This document shows, piece after piece, positions 18,404 through 27,430 of a stretch of 64,000 bases of DNA (position 1 is its first letter; every line of letters begins with the position of its first letter). The notes beneath the pieces were generated by a model. That model was not told where the DNA came from. It saw only the letters and a program-made list of their open reading frames with translations, and made no database searches. The DNA lies in NCBI GenBank assembly GCA_029946065.1, contig JAQSDU010000018.1, positions 1 to 64,000 of the forward strand, read 5' to 3'. Source of the stretch: Flavobacterium sp. Lineage in GTDB: Bacteria > Bacteroidota > Bacteroidia > Flavobacteriales > Flavobacteriaceae. The position numbers were made by a program, and so were the translations under genes.

Positions 18404-20641
18404 ATGAAAAAAATTATCATGGCCCTAATCATAGGGTTTTCGGGTATGCTATATGCCCAAAATAAAATTTCTGGTGCCGTTACCAACGGCAATCAACTGC
18501 CGTTAAAAGGCGTTTCGGTTTACTTACCAGAGTTACACAAAAGCACCACAACCGATGACAACGGGCAATATGCAATTAACAATCTTCCCGACGGAAATCT
18601 CAAAATCAGTTTCTCTTTTGTAGGATATGTTACGCAAAACCAAACCCTAAAACCGCAGGAAAAAGAGACTGTTTTAAATATTATTCTGCCGCAAACCGCT
18701 TTCCAAATGGACGAAATTGTCGTTTCTACCGCTTTCAACAAATTGCAATCCCAAAACGTGATGAAAGTCGAACATGAAAGTATCAAATCACTGCGCCAAA
18801 AAGGAAGTTCCACTTTAATCGAAGGCTTGGCTACGATTCCAGGTGTGGCGCAGATTTCCACCGGAACTTCCATCGGAAAGCCTGTAATTCGGGGTTTAAG
18901 TGCCAATCGCGTGCTGGTGTATTCGCAAGGTGTACGGCTCGAAAATCAGCAATTTGGCGACGAACACGGACTAGGCCTCAACGATGCGGGCGTAGAGAGT
19001 GTCGAAGTCATCAAAGGTCCGGCTTCTTTATTATATGGTTCTGATGCGATTGGCGGCGTATTGTATTTCAATCCGGAGAAATTCGCCGAAGCCAATACTT
19101 TTAAAGGTGATTTCCGTCAACGGTTTTTCTCAAATACTTTGGGAAGCAGCAGTTCTCTGGGACTAAAAACATCTTCTGAAAACTGGAAATTCATGGTGCG
19201 TGGCACATACGACATGCATTCCGATTATAAAATTGCTTTGCCAATTCGGTCTTCGCCCTCGGGTCCAGATGGTGACCGCGTGACCAATACCCGTTATAAC
19301 GAAAAAGATTTTAAGGCCGGAATCGGTTACAGCAATTCGGATTTTTCGAGTGTTTTGAGGTACAATTACAACAATCTCGATTTGGGAATACCTGAAAATG
19401 GCATCGCCGAACAATCGGAAAGCAAGAAAACTTTATATCCAAAGCAAGGTATTTTTAATCATTTGCTGAGTTTGAATAATAGTTTTTTCTTCAAGAATTC
19501 GACTTTAGATGCGAACATCGGTTACATCGCCAACGACAGAAGCGAGTTTGAAGACAGCGACGTCGCTTCTTTACACATGAAACTACAAACGCTGAATTAT
19601 GACCTGAAATACCATTTCCCGAAAATCGGAAACATGGAAACGATTCTCGGCATTCAAGGCATGCACCAAACCAATAAAAATTCAGGCGAGGAATACCTGA
19701 TTCCTGATGCGGCGACCAATGATTTTGGTGTTTTCGGAACTTCCGTTTATAATTGGGGTAAAAATTCATTTCAAGCCGGTTTGCGTTACGACAACCGCAA
19801 TGTCAGCAGCGAAAGCCATGGCACTTTAGGCGAAGAAGGTTCTTTCGAAGCACTTGATAAATCGTTCGACAGCTTTAATGCTTCATTGGGTTATAAGCGA
19901 AATTTTGCCGAAAACCTGACGCTGCGATTGAATCTCGCTTCTGGATTTCGGGCGCCGACATTAGCAGAATTGACTTCCAATGGCGTTCACGAAGGAACAA
20001 ATCGATATGAAATTGGCAACAACAATCTGAATACGGAGCAGAATTTCCAAACCGATATCAATCTTGAATACAACAACAGCCATTTTGAGTTTTTTGTCAA
20101 CGGATTTTACAACCACGTGAACAATTACATCTATATAGCACCATCTGGAGAAGTGCGTGACGAGAATGATGTTTACGATTATGTACAAAATGATGCGAAG
20201 TTATTCGGTGGTGAAATTGGGCTACATTTTCATCCGCATCCATTAGATTGGCTGCATTTTGAAACCAGTTTTGAAACCGTTACCGGAGAAAAGCAAAATG
20301 GCGATTACCTGCCGTTGATTCCTGCAAACAACTGGAATAATACATTGCGTGGTGAATTCGACATCAAAAACTGGCTTTCAGATGGTTTTGCGACTTTGAA
20401 TATTTCGCATACTTTCAACCAAGATAATGTGAGCGGATTTGAGACAAAATCGAATGATTATACCTTGGTGAATCTTGGTCTTGGTGGAAAAATAAAATTG
20501 GGCAAAAAGGCTTTTGAATTCAATATGAATGCCAATAATTTATTCGATAAATCTTATGTCGCACATTTGTCGAGGCTTAAAACAGATGGCATTCCGAATA
20601 TTGGAAGGAATATTGTTTTGGGTGTAAATTTTGGTATTTAG
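18404..20641 (+). CDS. TonB-dependent outer-membrane receptor
   Basis: A 745-residue receptor. It has a signal peptide at 1-18 (ending MLYAQ), a carboxypeptidase-D-like regulatory domain at about 21-105 typical of Bacteroidota receptors, a plug domain at about 115-225 (VIRGLSANRVLVY, VEVIKGPASLLYGSDAIGGV), and a 22-strand barrel ending in Phe-Gly-Ile. There is no SusD partner, so a small ligand such as a metal chelate is more likely than a glycan. The His/Cys-rich upstream protein points to zinc, copper or another metal. The ligand is an inference. Confidence 0.9.
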   Translation: MKKIIMALIIGFSGMLYAQNKISGAVTNGNQLPLKGVSVYLPELHKSTTTDDNGQYAINNLPDGNLKISFSFVGYVTQNQTLKPQEKETVLNIILPQTAFQMDEIVVSTAFNKLQSQNVMKVEHESIKSLRQKGSSTLIEGLATIPGVAQISTGTSIGKPVIRGLSANRVLVYSQGVRLENQQFGDEHGLGLNDAGVESVEVIKGPASLLYGSDAIGGVLYFNPEKFAEANTFKGDFRQRFFSNTLGSSSSLGLKTSSENWKFMVRGTYDMHSDYKIALPIRSSPSGPDGDRVTNTRYNEKDFKAGIGYSNSDFSSVLRYNYNNLDLGIPENGIAEQSESKKTLYPKQGIFNHLLSLNNSFFFKNSTLDANIGYIANDRSEFEDSDVASLHMKLQTLNYDLKYHFPKIGNMETILGIQGMHQTNKNSGEEYLIPDAATNDFGVFGTSVYNWGKNSFQAGLRYDNRNVSSESHGTLGEEGSFEALDKSFDSFNASLGYKRNFAENLTLRLNLASGFRAPTLAELTSNGVHEGTNRYEIGNNNLNTEQNFQTDINLEYNNSHFEFFVNGFYNHVNNYIYIAPSGEVRDENDVYDYVQNDAKLFGGEIGLHFHPHPLDWLHFETSFETVTGEKQNGDYLPLIPANNWNNTLRGEFDIKNWLSDGFATLNISHTFNQDNVSGFETKSNDYTLVNLGLGGKIKLGKKAFEFNMNANNLFDKSYVAHLSRLKTDGIPNIGRNIVLGVNFGI

Positions 20642-20744
20642 GTGTTAGGTGCCGGGTTTTGGTGGATTAACCGAGACCCGGTATCTAAAACTAATATCTT
20701 TTAGGCGCCGAATTTTCGGGCGAATTTTACCAAAACCCAACACC
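20641..20744. repeat. Imperfect inverted repeat between convergent genes
   Basis: The left arm near 20641-20663 pairs with 20729-20744 (GGTGTT...GGGTTTTGGT with ACCAAAACCCAACACC) after one 7-base insertion. It fills the spacer between the TonB receptor stop and the stop of the convergent AIM24 gene, so it may act as a bidirectional terminator. Confidence 0.5.
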
Positions 20745-20753
20745 AAATACCTA

Positions 20754-21554
20754 TTAAAACCTATTATCTCCATCCAATAAATTCCCAAGTCCGCCCAAAA
20801 TACTGCCTTCATCGCGGCTATTTCCGCCAGAACGTGGTGCCGAAGCGATAATTCTATCCGCCAAACGGCTAAAAGGCAACGACTGCACATATACAATTCC
20901 GGGACCGCGAAGTGTCGCATAAAACAAACCTTCGCCTCCAAAAATCGAGTTTTTGATACCGCCGATAAATTCGATATCATAATCGACATCTTTTGTAAAA
21001 CCGACGATACAGCCGGTGTCCACTTTTAGAATTTCGCCAACAGCGAGTTCTTTTCTAGCCAATGTTCCTCCCGAATGCACGAATGCCATTCCGTCTCCTT
21101 CGAGTTTTTGCATAATAAACCCTTCGCCACCGAAAAAGCCACGGCCTAGTTTCTTTGAAAATTCAATACCAACAGCCACACCTTTTGCAGCGCATAAAAA
21201 TGAATTTTTTTGACAAATGAACCTGCCGCCGAATCGCTGTAAATCAATGGCTACAATTTTTCCAGGATATGGGGATGCGAATGAAACTTTGCTCTTTGTA
21301 TTGTTTTCATTCAGGTAAGCCGTCATAAAAAGGCTTTCTCCGGTAAGCATTCTTTTGCCTGCCGAAAGCAATTTGTCGAACAATCCCGACTGCTGCACGG
21401 AGCCATCTCCGAAAATGGTTTCCATGCGGATGCCGTTGTCCATCATCATAAAACTTCCGGCTTCTGCGACCACAATTTCCTGTGGATCGAGTTCAATTTC
21501 AACATATTGCATCTCTTCTCCAAAAATTTGATAGTCTATTTCGTGTGCTTGCAT
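20754..21554 (-). CDS. AIM24 / TIGR00266 family protein
   Basis: A 266-residue protein of the conserved AIM24-like beta-helical family, function unclear. The N-terminal [16 protein letters not shown] and the later pattern [19 protein letters not shown] and [15 protein letters not shown] are its repeated Gly-rich turns. There is no signal peptide. The C-terminal Gly/Ser/Asp-rich tail (from about 240) is low complexity. It is a single gene convergent to the TonB receptor and divergent from the DoxX gene. Confidence 0.85.
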   Translation of the reverse strand: MQAHEIDYQIFGEEMQYVEIELDPQEIVVAEAGSFMMMDNGIRMETIFGDGSVQQSGLFDKLLSAGKRMLTGESLFMTAYLNENNTKSKVSFASPYPGKIVAIDLQRFGGRFICQKNSFLCAAKGVAVGIEFSKKLGRGFFGGEGFIMQKLEGDGMAFVHSGGTLARKELAVGEILKVDTGCIVGFTKDVDYDIEFIGGIKNSIFGGEGLFYATLRGPGIVYVQSLPFSRLADRIIASAPRSGGNSRDEGSILGGLGNLLDGDNRF

Positions 21555-21738
21555 GATTGATAATTTAGTGATTATGCAAAATTAGTAGGCAAAAATGAGA
21601 AAACGTTACGGCATCGCTACAGATTTTTAATTTTAAGATTTAATCCTTCATTTGTGAACAATTTGAGTAATTTAAATGGTTATTATATAAAAATTTAGTT
21701 ATATTTTTACCATATAACCAATTATAAAGTAGTTAAAT

Positions 21739-22107
21739 ATGAATTCAAAATTTACCACTATCGTAAGGATTCTTTTGGGGATTCTATTATTGGCTTCAGG
21801 GCTGAATAAATTTATTGGCTTTCTCCCAAATCCAGTGGGCGATTTTATTGCGTCTTTTGGCAATGTAGATTATGTCTTTCCCATAGTAGGCGTTTTGGAA
21901 ATTGCAATTGCCGCAATGTTACTTTTAAAAAAATGGGTTCCCTTTGCCTTGATTGTTTTGGTTCCAATCTCCATAAACATTTTATTATTTCATCTTTTTA
22001 TTGACATAAAAAGCATTGCAGCCGCGCTTTTAGTAGCCATTTTTAACGGCATTCTTATATACAAACACTGGCGTGCCTACAAGCCGCTATTTTTAGCGTA
22101 TTACTAA
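21739..22107 (+). CDS. DoxX-like small membrane protein
   Basis: A 122-residue integral membrane protein with four predicted hydrophobic segments (about 8-25, 45-64, 68-88, 91-109). [16 protein letters not shown] near the N-terminus is a DoxX/MauE-type signature. Members are linked to redox or thiol metabolism, but nothing here fixes a role. The downstream S9A peptidase has its own promoter-like box at 22120-22127, so co-transcription is not required. Confidence 0.75.
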   Translation: MNSKFTTIVRILLGILLLASGLNKFIGFLPNPVGDFIASFGNVDYVFPIVGVLEIAIAAMLLLKKWVPFALIVLVPISINILLFHLFIDIKSIAAALLVAIFNGILIYKHWRAYKPLFLAYY

Positions 22108-22119
22108 AATCCTTTTTAC

Positions 22120-22127
22120 TATTTTTG
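22120..22127 (+). promoter_or_regulatory. Candidate -7 box (TATTTTTG) deciding the peptidase start
   Basis: TATTTTTG fits TAnnTTTG and directly abuts an ATG at 22128. Transcription from it would begin past that ATG, so the next ATG at 22149, which opens a clean signal peptide, is the better start. Confidence 0.4.
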
Positions 22128-22148
22128 ATGCAACCAAAATTATTTCTG

Positions 22149-24263
22149 ATGAAAAGAATGATATTATTAATGGTTGTGACTACAACTATGCCTTCATTTG
22201 CCCAAATTCAAAAGCCGATCAACTATCCAAAAACAGCCAAAGGACAGACCGTTGATACTTATTTTGAAACACCTGTAAGTGATCCTTACCGCTGGCTGGA
22301 AGACGATAAATCTGCCGAAACCGCCAAATGGGTGACCGCTGAAAACGAAGTCACTTTCGACTACCTTCAAAAAATTCCGTTTCGCGATGCCATTCGAGAT
22401 CGCATGAAACAATTATGGAATTACGAAAAAATAACGGCACCATTCAAACGAGGTGCTTACACCTATTATTATAAAAACAATGGTCTTCAAAACCAATCGA
22501 TTTTGTACCGGAAAGACACCTCAGGGAAAGAAGAGGTCTTTCTAGACCCCAATACTTTTTCTGTCGACGGCACAACATCACTTGACGGGGTGAGTTTTAC
22601 CGAAGACGGTTCATTGGTTGCTTATTCCATTTCAGAAGCCGGTAGCGACTGGCGGAAAGTAATTTTCCTGAACGCCACTACAAAACAACCTTTGGGCGAT
22701 AAACTTATTGATGTGAAATTCAGCGGGCTTTCTTGGAAAGGCAACGATGGCATCTATTATTCCAGTTATGAAAAACCAAAAGGCAGCGAACTTTCTGCGA
22801 AAACCGACCAGCACAAACTCTATTACCATGTTCTTGGTAAAGCGCAAAAAGAAGATATTGTTGTTTTTGGTGAAACTGAAAAACGCCGTTATGTGGGCGC
22901 ATCTGTTTCAGAAGACAACCATTACCTTTTTATTTCGGCTGCTAATTCGACCTCAGGAAATGAATTGTATTTAAAAGACCTTACGAAAGAAAACAGCCCG
23001 ATCGTGCCAATGATAACAGGTTTTGACAACGATGCCGATGTGCTCGACAATATCGGAACGAAGCTTTATATCATTACCAACCTACATGCCGAAAACAAAC
23101 GAATTGTAATTGTTGACGCTTCGCAACCACAATCTAAAAATTGGAAAGATTTTATCAAAGAAACAGAAAATGTGCTTTCGCCTACCACGGGTGCCGGCTA
23201 TATTTTTGCCAATTATATGAAAGACGCGATTGCTGTTGTAAAGCAATTTGATTATAATGGCAAACTGATTCGCGAAGTCGATTTGCCGGGAATCGGAACT
23301 TCAGAAGGTTTTTCCGGGCGCATGAAAGATGAAACCTTATATTTTAGCTTTACCAATTATATTACGCCAGGTACAATATATAGCTTCAATCCAAAATCAG
23401 GAGAATCTAATATATATGTCAAACCAAAGGTCGATTTTAAAAGCGAGGATTATGAATCGAAACAAGTTTTCTATACTTCGAAAGATGGTGTTACAAAAGT
23501 TCCGATGATCATTACTTACAAAAAAGGATTGCAACTAACCGGAAAAAACCCAACAATCCTTTACGGATATGGCGGTTTCAACATCAGTCTGACACCAACT
23601 TTCAGTATTGCCAATGCAGTCTGGCTCGAAATGGGTGGCGTTTATGCGGTCGCCAACCTTCGTGGCGGTGGCGAATATGGCTCGAAATGGCATGATGCCG
23701 GAACCAAAATGGAAAAACAACACGTATTTGATGATTTTATCGCTGCGGCGGAATTCCTTCAAAAGCAACAATATACTTCAGCCGATTATCTGGCCATCAA
23801 AGGCGGTTCTAATGGGGGATTGTTGGTTGGTGCTACGATGACGCAAAAACCAAACTTGTTTAAAGTCGCATTGCCCGCAGTTGGCGTGCTCGATATGTTG
23901 CGGTACCATACTTTTACGGCCGGTGCCGGATGGGCTTATGATTACGGAACTGCCGAAGATTCAAGGGACATGTTCAACTATTTGAAAAAATATTCCCCGG
24001 TACACAATGTAAAAGCAGGCGTGCAATATCCCGCAACTTTAATTACCACAGGCGATCATGATGACCGTGTTGTTCCCGCACACAGCTTCAAATTCGCCGC
24101 CGAATTACAGGAAAAACAAGCTGGCACAAATCCTGTTTTGATACGTATTGAAACCAATGCCGGACATGGTGCAGGAAAACCGGTTTCCAAAATCATCGAA
24201 GAAGCTGCTGACCTACAGGCATTTACTTTGTTCAATATGGGTTATAAGGAATTGCCTAAGTAA
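22149..24263 (+). CDS. Prolyl oligopeptidase family serine peptidase (S9A)
   Basis: A 704-residue exported prolyl oligopeptidase, which cleaves short peptides after proline. A signal peptide (MKRMILLMV...PSFAQ) precedes the family N-terminus [27 protein letters not shown] seven-bladed propeller region follows, then the hydrolase domain with catalytic Ser554 in GGSNGGLL, Asp in GDHDDRV and His in NAGHGAGK. The ATG at 22149 is preferred to 22128 because a promoter box abuts the earlier ATG. It is probably periplasmic. A 112-base hairpin separates it from convergent lpxR. Confidence 0.93.
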   Translation: MKRMILLMVVTTTMPSFAQIQKPINYPKTAKGQTVDTYFETPVSDPYRWLEDDKSAETAKWVTAENEVTFDYLQKIPFRDAIRDRMKQLWNYEKITAPFKRGAYTYYYKNNGLQNQSILYRKDTSGKEEVFLDPNTFSVDGTTSLDGVSFTEDGSLVAYSISEAGSDWRKVIFLNATTKQPLGDKLIDVKFSGLSWKGNDGIYYSSYEKPKGSELSAKTDQHKLYYHVLGKAQKEDIVVFGETEKRRYVGASVSEDNHYLFISAANSTSGNELYLKDLTKENSPIVPMITGFDNDADVLDNIGTKLYIITNLHAENKRIVIVDASQPQSKNWKDFIKETENVLSPTTGAGYIFANYMKDAIAVVKQFDYNGKLIREVDLPGIGTSEGFSGRMKDETLYFSFTNYITPGTIYSFNPKSGESNIYVKPKVDFKSEDYESKQVFYTSKDGVTKVPMIITYKKGLQLTGKNPTILYGYGGFNISLTPTFSIANAVWLEMGGVYAVANLRGGGEYGSKWHDAGTKMEKQHVFDDFIAAAEFLQKQQYTSADYLAIKGGSNGGLLVGATMTQKPNLFKVALPAVGVLDMLRYHTFTAGAGWAYDYGTAEDSRDMFNYLKKYSPVHNVKAGVQYPATLITTGDHDDRVVPAHSFKFAAELQEKQAGTNPVLIRIETNAGHGAGKPVSKIIEEAADLQAFTLFNMGYKELPK

Positions 24264-24374
24264 AAAATCAATTGCAATTTCAAAAATCAAGCTCAATTCC
24301 AAATTTAAATCTTAGCCGATTGGGATTTGGAATTTTTTTCTTGAAGTTGATTTTTGAAATTGCAATTGATTTTT
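24263..24374. repeat. 112-base hairpin with a 28-bp perfect stem
   Basis: Arms 24263-24290 and 24347-24374 are exact 28-base reverse complements. Inside them a second 10-bp stem (AATTCCAAAT with ATTTGGAATT) forms after an interior loop. It fills the whole spacer between two convergent genes and even includes the last base of the peptidase stop. Probably a bidirectional terminator or a mobile palindromic repeat. Confidence 0.8.
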
Positions 24375-24382
24375 GAAATTCC

Positions 24383-25321
24383 CTAAAGCATGTGCCCAAT
24401 CGTAATCGATCCATAAAAATACCCTGTATTTCGAGGCATTCGGACTTCTTTCCCTTTGTAAACAAAAACATAAGAAAGATTCCAGTTATTTTTTCGGTAT
24501 TTGAATCCGGCTTCTCCTGTGAATCGGAACGGAATAATACTGCGCGTTACTGGACTGTTGTCATCGAACAAACTTCCCTGAACGGTAGTGTCATACAATT
24601 GATAATTGACACCCGGATTGACATAAAAATAAAACTCCCTTTCCTCCTTATACACCTTTGAGTCGGCATTTGCAGAAGCACCATACAAATTGGAATTATA
24701 AACTGGTAATAATGTTTTCAAACTGAATCGTGACAAAATTCCGGCATTGGCACCGTTTAGAACCGTGCCAAAATTTACATCTGCCAGCACATGAAAATCG
24801 ATTTTTTTATTAAAATGCGGAAATATTTTCTTTGAATAAAACACATTTCCCTGCACTGCAAAAGCATTCCGAATTTGGTTTTCCCAACCATAAATCCTTT
24901 TGTAGCCGAAGTTTTTGTGAAAAAAATGCTGCGTTTCTTCGCCAAAAGCATTCGGCCCAACGAAACCTAACTGTAGGTTCATTTTTAAAACCGATTCGTT
25001 TTGATAAAAAAGATTGCGTCCAGCTTCCGCAAAAAGATAACCCGCAAACGGTCGGTCATTTCGCGATACTTCAACAGCGAATCTTGTGTAGGGAACGAAA
25101 ATATATTGCCCTATTTTGAATTCGGTCATTTTTTTATTGACATTATCTTTCTTCTTTTTATTCGTATAACGGTAATAAAACTCAAAGCCGTTGGTGTAAT
25201 ATTTGTCGTTTACAGAAGAAAAATAAAGATCGTTATCGGAAATCATTCCTATTTCTGTGCCTCTTTGTCCGAAAGCAAACGCTGTCATGAATAGGAAAAC
25301 AAGCAGCGATTTCGGATACAT
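24383..25321 (-). CDS. LpxR-like lipid A 3'-O-deacylase (DUF2219)
   Basis: A 312-residue outer-membrane beta-barrel protein starting at the ATG at 25321 (MYPKSLL), with a signal peptide ending near FAFGQ. The residues expected for LpxR catalysis appear to be present: N30-D31 in SDNDLYF, T43 in YYTNGF, H135 in FFHKNFG, and E147 in GWENQ. LpxR removes the 3' acyloxyacyl chain from lipid A in the outer membrane. The start is one base after the mtgA stop, so it is the last gene of a three-gene operon. Function in this phylum is inferred from distant homology. Confidence 0.8.
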   Translation of the reverse strand: MYPKSLLVFLFMTAFAFGQRGTEIGMISDNDLYFSSVNDKYYTNGFEFYYRYTNKKKKDNVNKKMTEFKIGQYIFVPYTRFAVEVSRNDRPFAGYLFAEAGRNLFYQNESVLKMNLQLGFVGPNAFGEETQHFFHKNFGYKRIYGWENQIRNAFAVQGNVFYSKKIFPHFNKKIDFHVLADVNFGTVLNGANAGILSRFSLKTLLPVYNSNLYGASANADSKVYKEEREFYFYVNPGVNYQLYDTTVQGSLFDDNSPVTRSIIPFRFTGEAGFKYRKNNWNLSYVFVYKGKEVRMPRNTGYFYGSITIGHML

Positions 25322-25322
25322 T

Positions 25323-26069
25323 TTAATAATCGAGTTTACCAACATATCCCATGTGTTTTACAATACGCCCTTTTCGTCTTTCAATATAAGCGCTTGAATT
25401 ATTGGCCTTAAATCTTCTCGGACTTGGCAAAATCGCAGCAATTCCCGCAGCTTCCCGTTTGGTGAGATTTACGGCTTCTTTACGGTACCAATATTTCGAA
25501 GCGGCTTCTACACCATAAACGCCGTCGCCCATCTCGATGCTGTTCAAATAGACTTCCATAATGCGTTCTTTTCCCCAGATTAATTCAATTAGCACAGTAA
25601 AATATGCTTCGAGGCCTTTTCTAAAATAACTTCTGCCTTGCCAAAGAAAAACATTCTTGGCGGTTTGCTGTGAAATGGTACTGCCGCCTTTTATCTTTTT
25701 GCCTTTTTCGTTATTATCCATTGCTTTTTGTATGGCATTAAAATCGAAACCATGGTGTGTGAGAAAATTGCCGTCTTCACTCGCGATTACAGCGCGTTGC
25801 ATATTTTTGGAAATTTTTTCAATCGGCACCCAATCATGATGACTTTCATAAGGTTTTCCTTCGGGTCTGCTTTCCATCGAACGAATTGCCATTAAAGGTG
25901 TATAAGGGACCGGCACCCATTTGAAGACAATCACTATAAAAATTGTCACGCCAAAAAACCACAGCATCGATTTGAACAAAAACCGCATTACTTTTCGGAG
26001 TTTTGTCCTTGGTTTTGGTTGCTCTTTCTTTTCGGGCTGTTTCCTTTTTTGTGTTTTTTTTATTGCCAT
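25323..26069 (-). CDS. mtgA: Monofunctional peptidoglycan transglycosylase
   Basis: A 248-residue GT51 glycosyltransferase that polymerises lipid II into glycan strands, anchored by one N-terminal membrane helix (about 24-46, LFKSMLWFFGVTIFIVIVF). Catalytic glutamates and motifs are present: ASEDGNFLTHHGFD, GGSTISQQTAKNVFLW, and KERIMEVYLNSIEMG. There is no transpeptidase domain. The ATG at 26069 overlaps the upstream stop in the form TAATG. A Lys/Arg-rich cytoplasmic tail (about 1-23) precedes the membrane helix. An upstream start would extend into the FAD enzyme gene and is less likely. Confidence 0.93.
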   Translation of the reverse strand: MAIKKTQKRKQPEKKEQPKPRTKLRKVMRFLFKSMLWFFGVTIFIVIVFKWVPVPYTPLMAIRSMESRPEGKPYESHHDWVPIEKISKNMQRAVIASEDGNFLTHHGFDFNAIQKAMDNNEKGKKIKGGSTISQQTAKNVFLWQGRSYFRKGLEAYFTVLIELIWGKERIMEVYLNSIEMGDGVYGVEAASKYWYRKEAVNLTKREAAGIAAILPSPRRFKANNSSAYIERRKGRIVKHMGYVGKLDY

Positions 26070-27181
26070 TATATTAAATCTGCTAGTTCCGTACCTATTA
26101 AGCTGCCGATCGCCACGCCCATTCCGCCAAGCCTTACGCCGCAATATACGTTTTCAGAAAGCTGTTCAACAATCGGATTTTTGCTCGAGCCCATGCCCAT
26201 TATGCCGCTCCATCGGTGTTCGATTTCGAAATCGCGACCGGGTAAAATTACTTCTTTTAACAATGTTTCCAATTTATTTTGAACGATTTGTGTTTGTCCG
26301 AATTCGGTGGTTGTTTCGGTTTCAAAATCGAGGTTCCGACCGCCACCGAATAAAATCCGATTACCGATATTTCTAAAATAATAATAGCCTTTGTCGAGAT
26401 GAAAAGTGCCTTTTATGTCGAGATTTTCGATCGGCTTTGTAATTAAAACTTGTGCTCTTGCGGGTTTTACTGCACCTTTTGTCAATGCTGATGCGAAAGC
26501 ATTTGTGGCAAAAAGCAGCTTTTTTGTGGTAAATGAAAAATCGCCGATAGCAACTTCAACGCCATTTCCATTGTCATAAAAAGCATTGACCGTTTGTTGG
26601 TTTAAGATGAGCATATTTTCAGAAACTGCAAGTTTCAATAACGCTTGCATCATATTTCCGGTATCGATTTGCGCTTCAAAAGGATTGTAAATACTGTATT
26701 CTTGAATGCCTCCAAATCCAAAACGGTCAATTTGCTTGTTAAAAACATCGGCTTTAAAAATCGGTTTCAGAATTTCATTGATGAACGGAATTCTGGCAAC
26801 ACAGCCGTTAAAACTGGTTTCGTCTTCGTTCAAAAACAATTCATAACCGCCGTAAGGTTTGAAATCTATCGCCACATCGCCGAGCCTTTTTCGCAAGAGT
26901 TGCAATCCGCTCCAGCGCTTTTTTATGAGACTAATGACTTCTTCTTCGGAATGGGATTTTAAATCGTCGAGGATTTCCGAAATACTCCCAAAACAGGCAA
27001 AACCAGCATTTTTCGTACTTGCACCTTGTGGCAACATTCCTTTTTCGAGGATTAGAATGCGACTTTCAGGAAATCTTTCTCGCAAACGAAGCGCACAGTG
27101 AAGTCCAACGATTCCGCTACCAACAATGGTATAATCAATATCCGTAAACCAATTCTTTATTTCCCAATAACTAAGGTGCAT
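26069..27181 (-). CDS. FAD-dependent oxidoreductase (DAO family)
   Basis: A 370-residue flavoenzyme with the N-terminal dinucleotide-binding motif VGSGIVGLHCALRL (about 20-33), the EKGML segment, and KNAGFACFG typical of the D-amino-acid oxidase/glycine oxidase family. The C-terminus has the GVRLGGMGVAIGS FAD contact region. No signal peptide. It is translationally coupled to mtgA (TAATG overlap). The substrate is unknown; a D-amino acid or sarcosine-like amine is possible from the family. Confidence 0.85.
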   Translation of the reverse strand: MHLSYWEIKNWFTDIDYTIVGSGIVGLHCALRLRERFPESRILILEKGMLPQGASTKNAGFACFGSISEILDDLKSHSEEEVISLIKKRWSGLQLLRKRLGDVAIDFKPYGGYELFLNEDETSFNGCVARIPFINEILKPIFKADVFNKQIDRFGFGGIQEYSIYNPFEAQIDTGNMMQALLKLAVSENMLILNQQTVNAFYDNGNGVEVAIGDFSFTTKKLLFATNAFASALTKGAVKPARAQVLITKPIENLDIKGTFHLDKGYYYFRNIGNRILFGGGRNLDFETETTTEFGQTQIVQNKLETLLKEVILPGRDFEIEHRWSGIMGMGSSKNPIVEQLSENVYCGVRLGGMGVAIGSLIGTELADLI

Positions 27182-27376
27182 TGCATAATTTTTTTATAAA
27201 AATAGATTTTTACGCGTTAATTATCCATCGTCGGTACCATTTTTTTAGATTTTACATTTCGCACAAAACAACTTGTTCACGGTGTTATAAAATGTTACTC
27301 GTCGATAATTTTGTTAAATTAATGCCTTTTGTTGAAAAATTTGTTATAAAATTAATTTTTAATTACTTTTTAATTT

Positions 27377-27384
27377 TATATTTG
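27377..27384 (+). promoter_or_regulatory. Candidate -7 box (TATATTTG) for the T9SS metalloprotease
   Basis: TATATTTG fits TAnnTTTG and lies 46 bases upstream of the ATG at 27431. No -33 TTG at normal spacing was seen. The rest of the 249-base spacer (27182-27430) is AT-rich and shows no gene. Confidence 0.35.
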
Positions 27385-27430
27385 AAATGTTAAATTACTA
27401 TTAATCTCCCAAATCAAAACAGAATTATTT

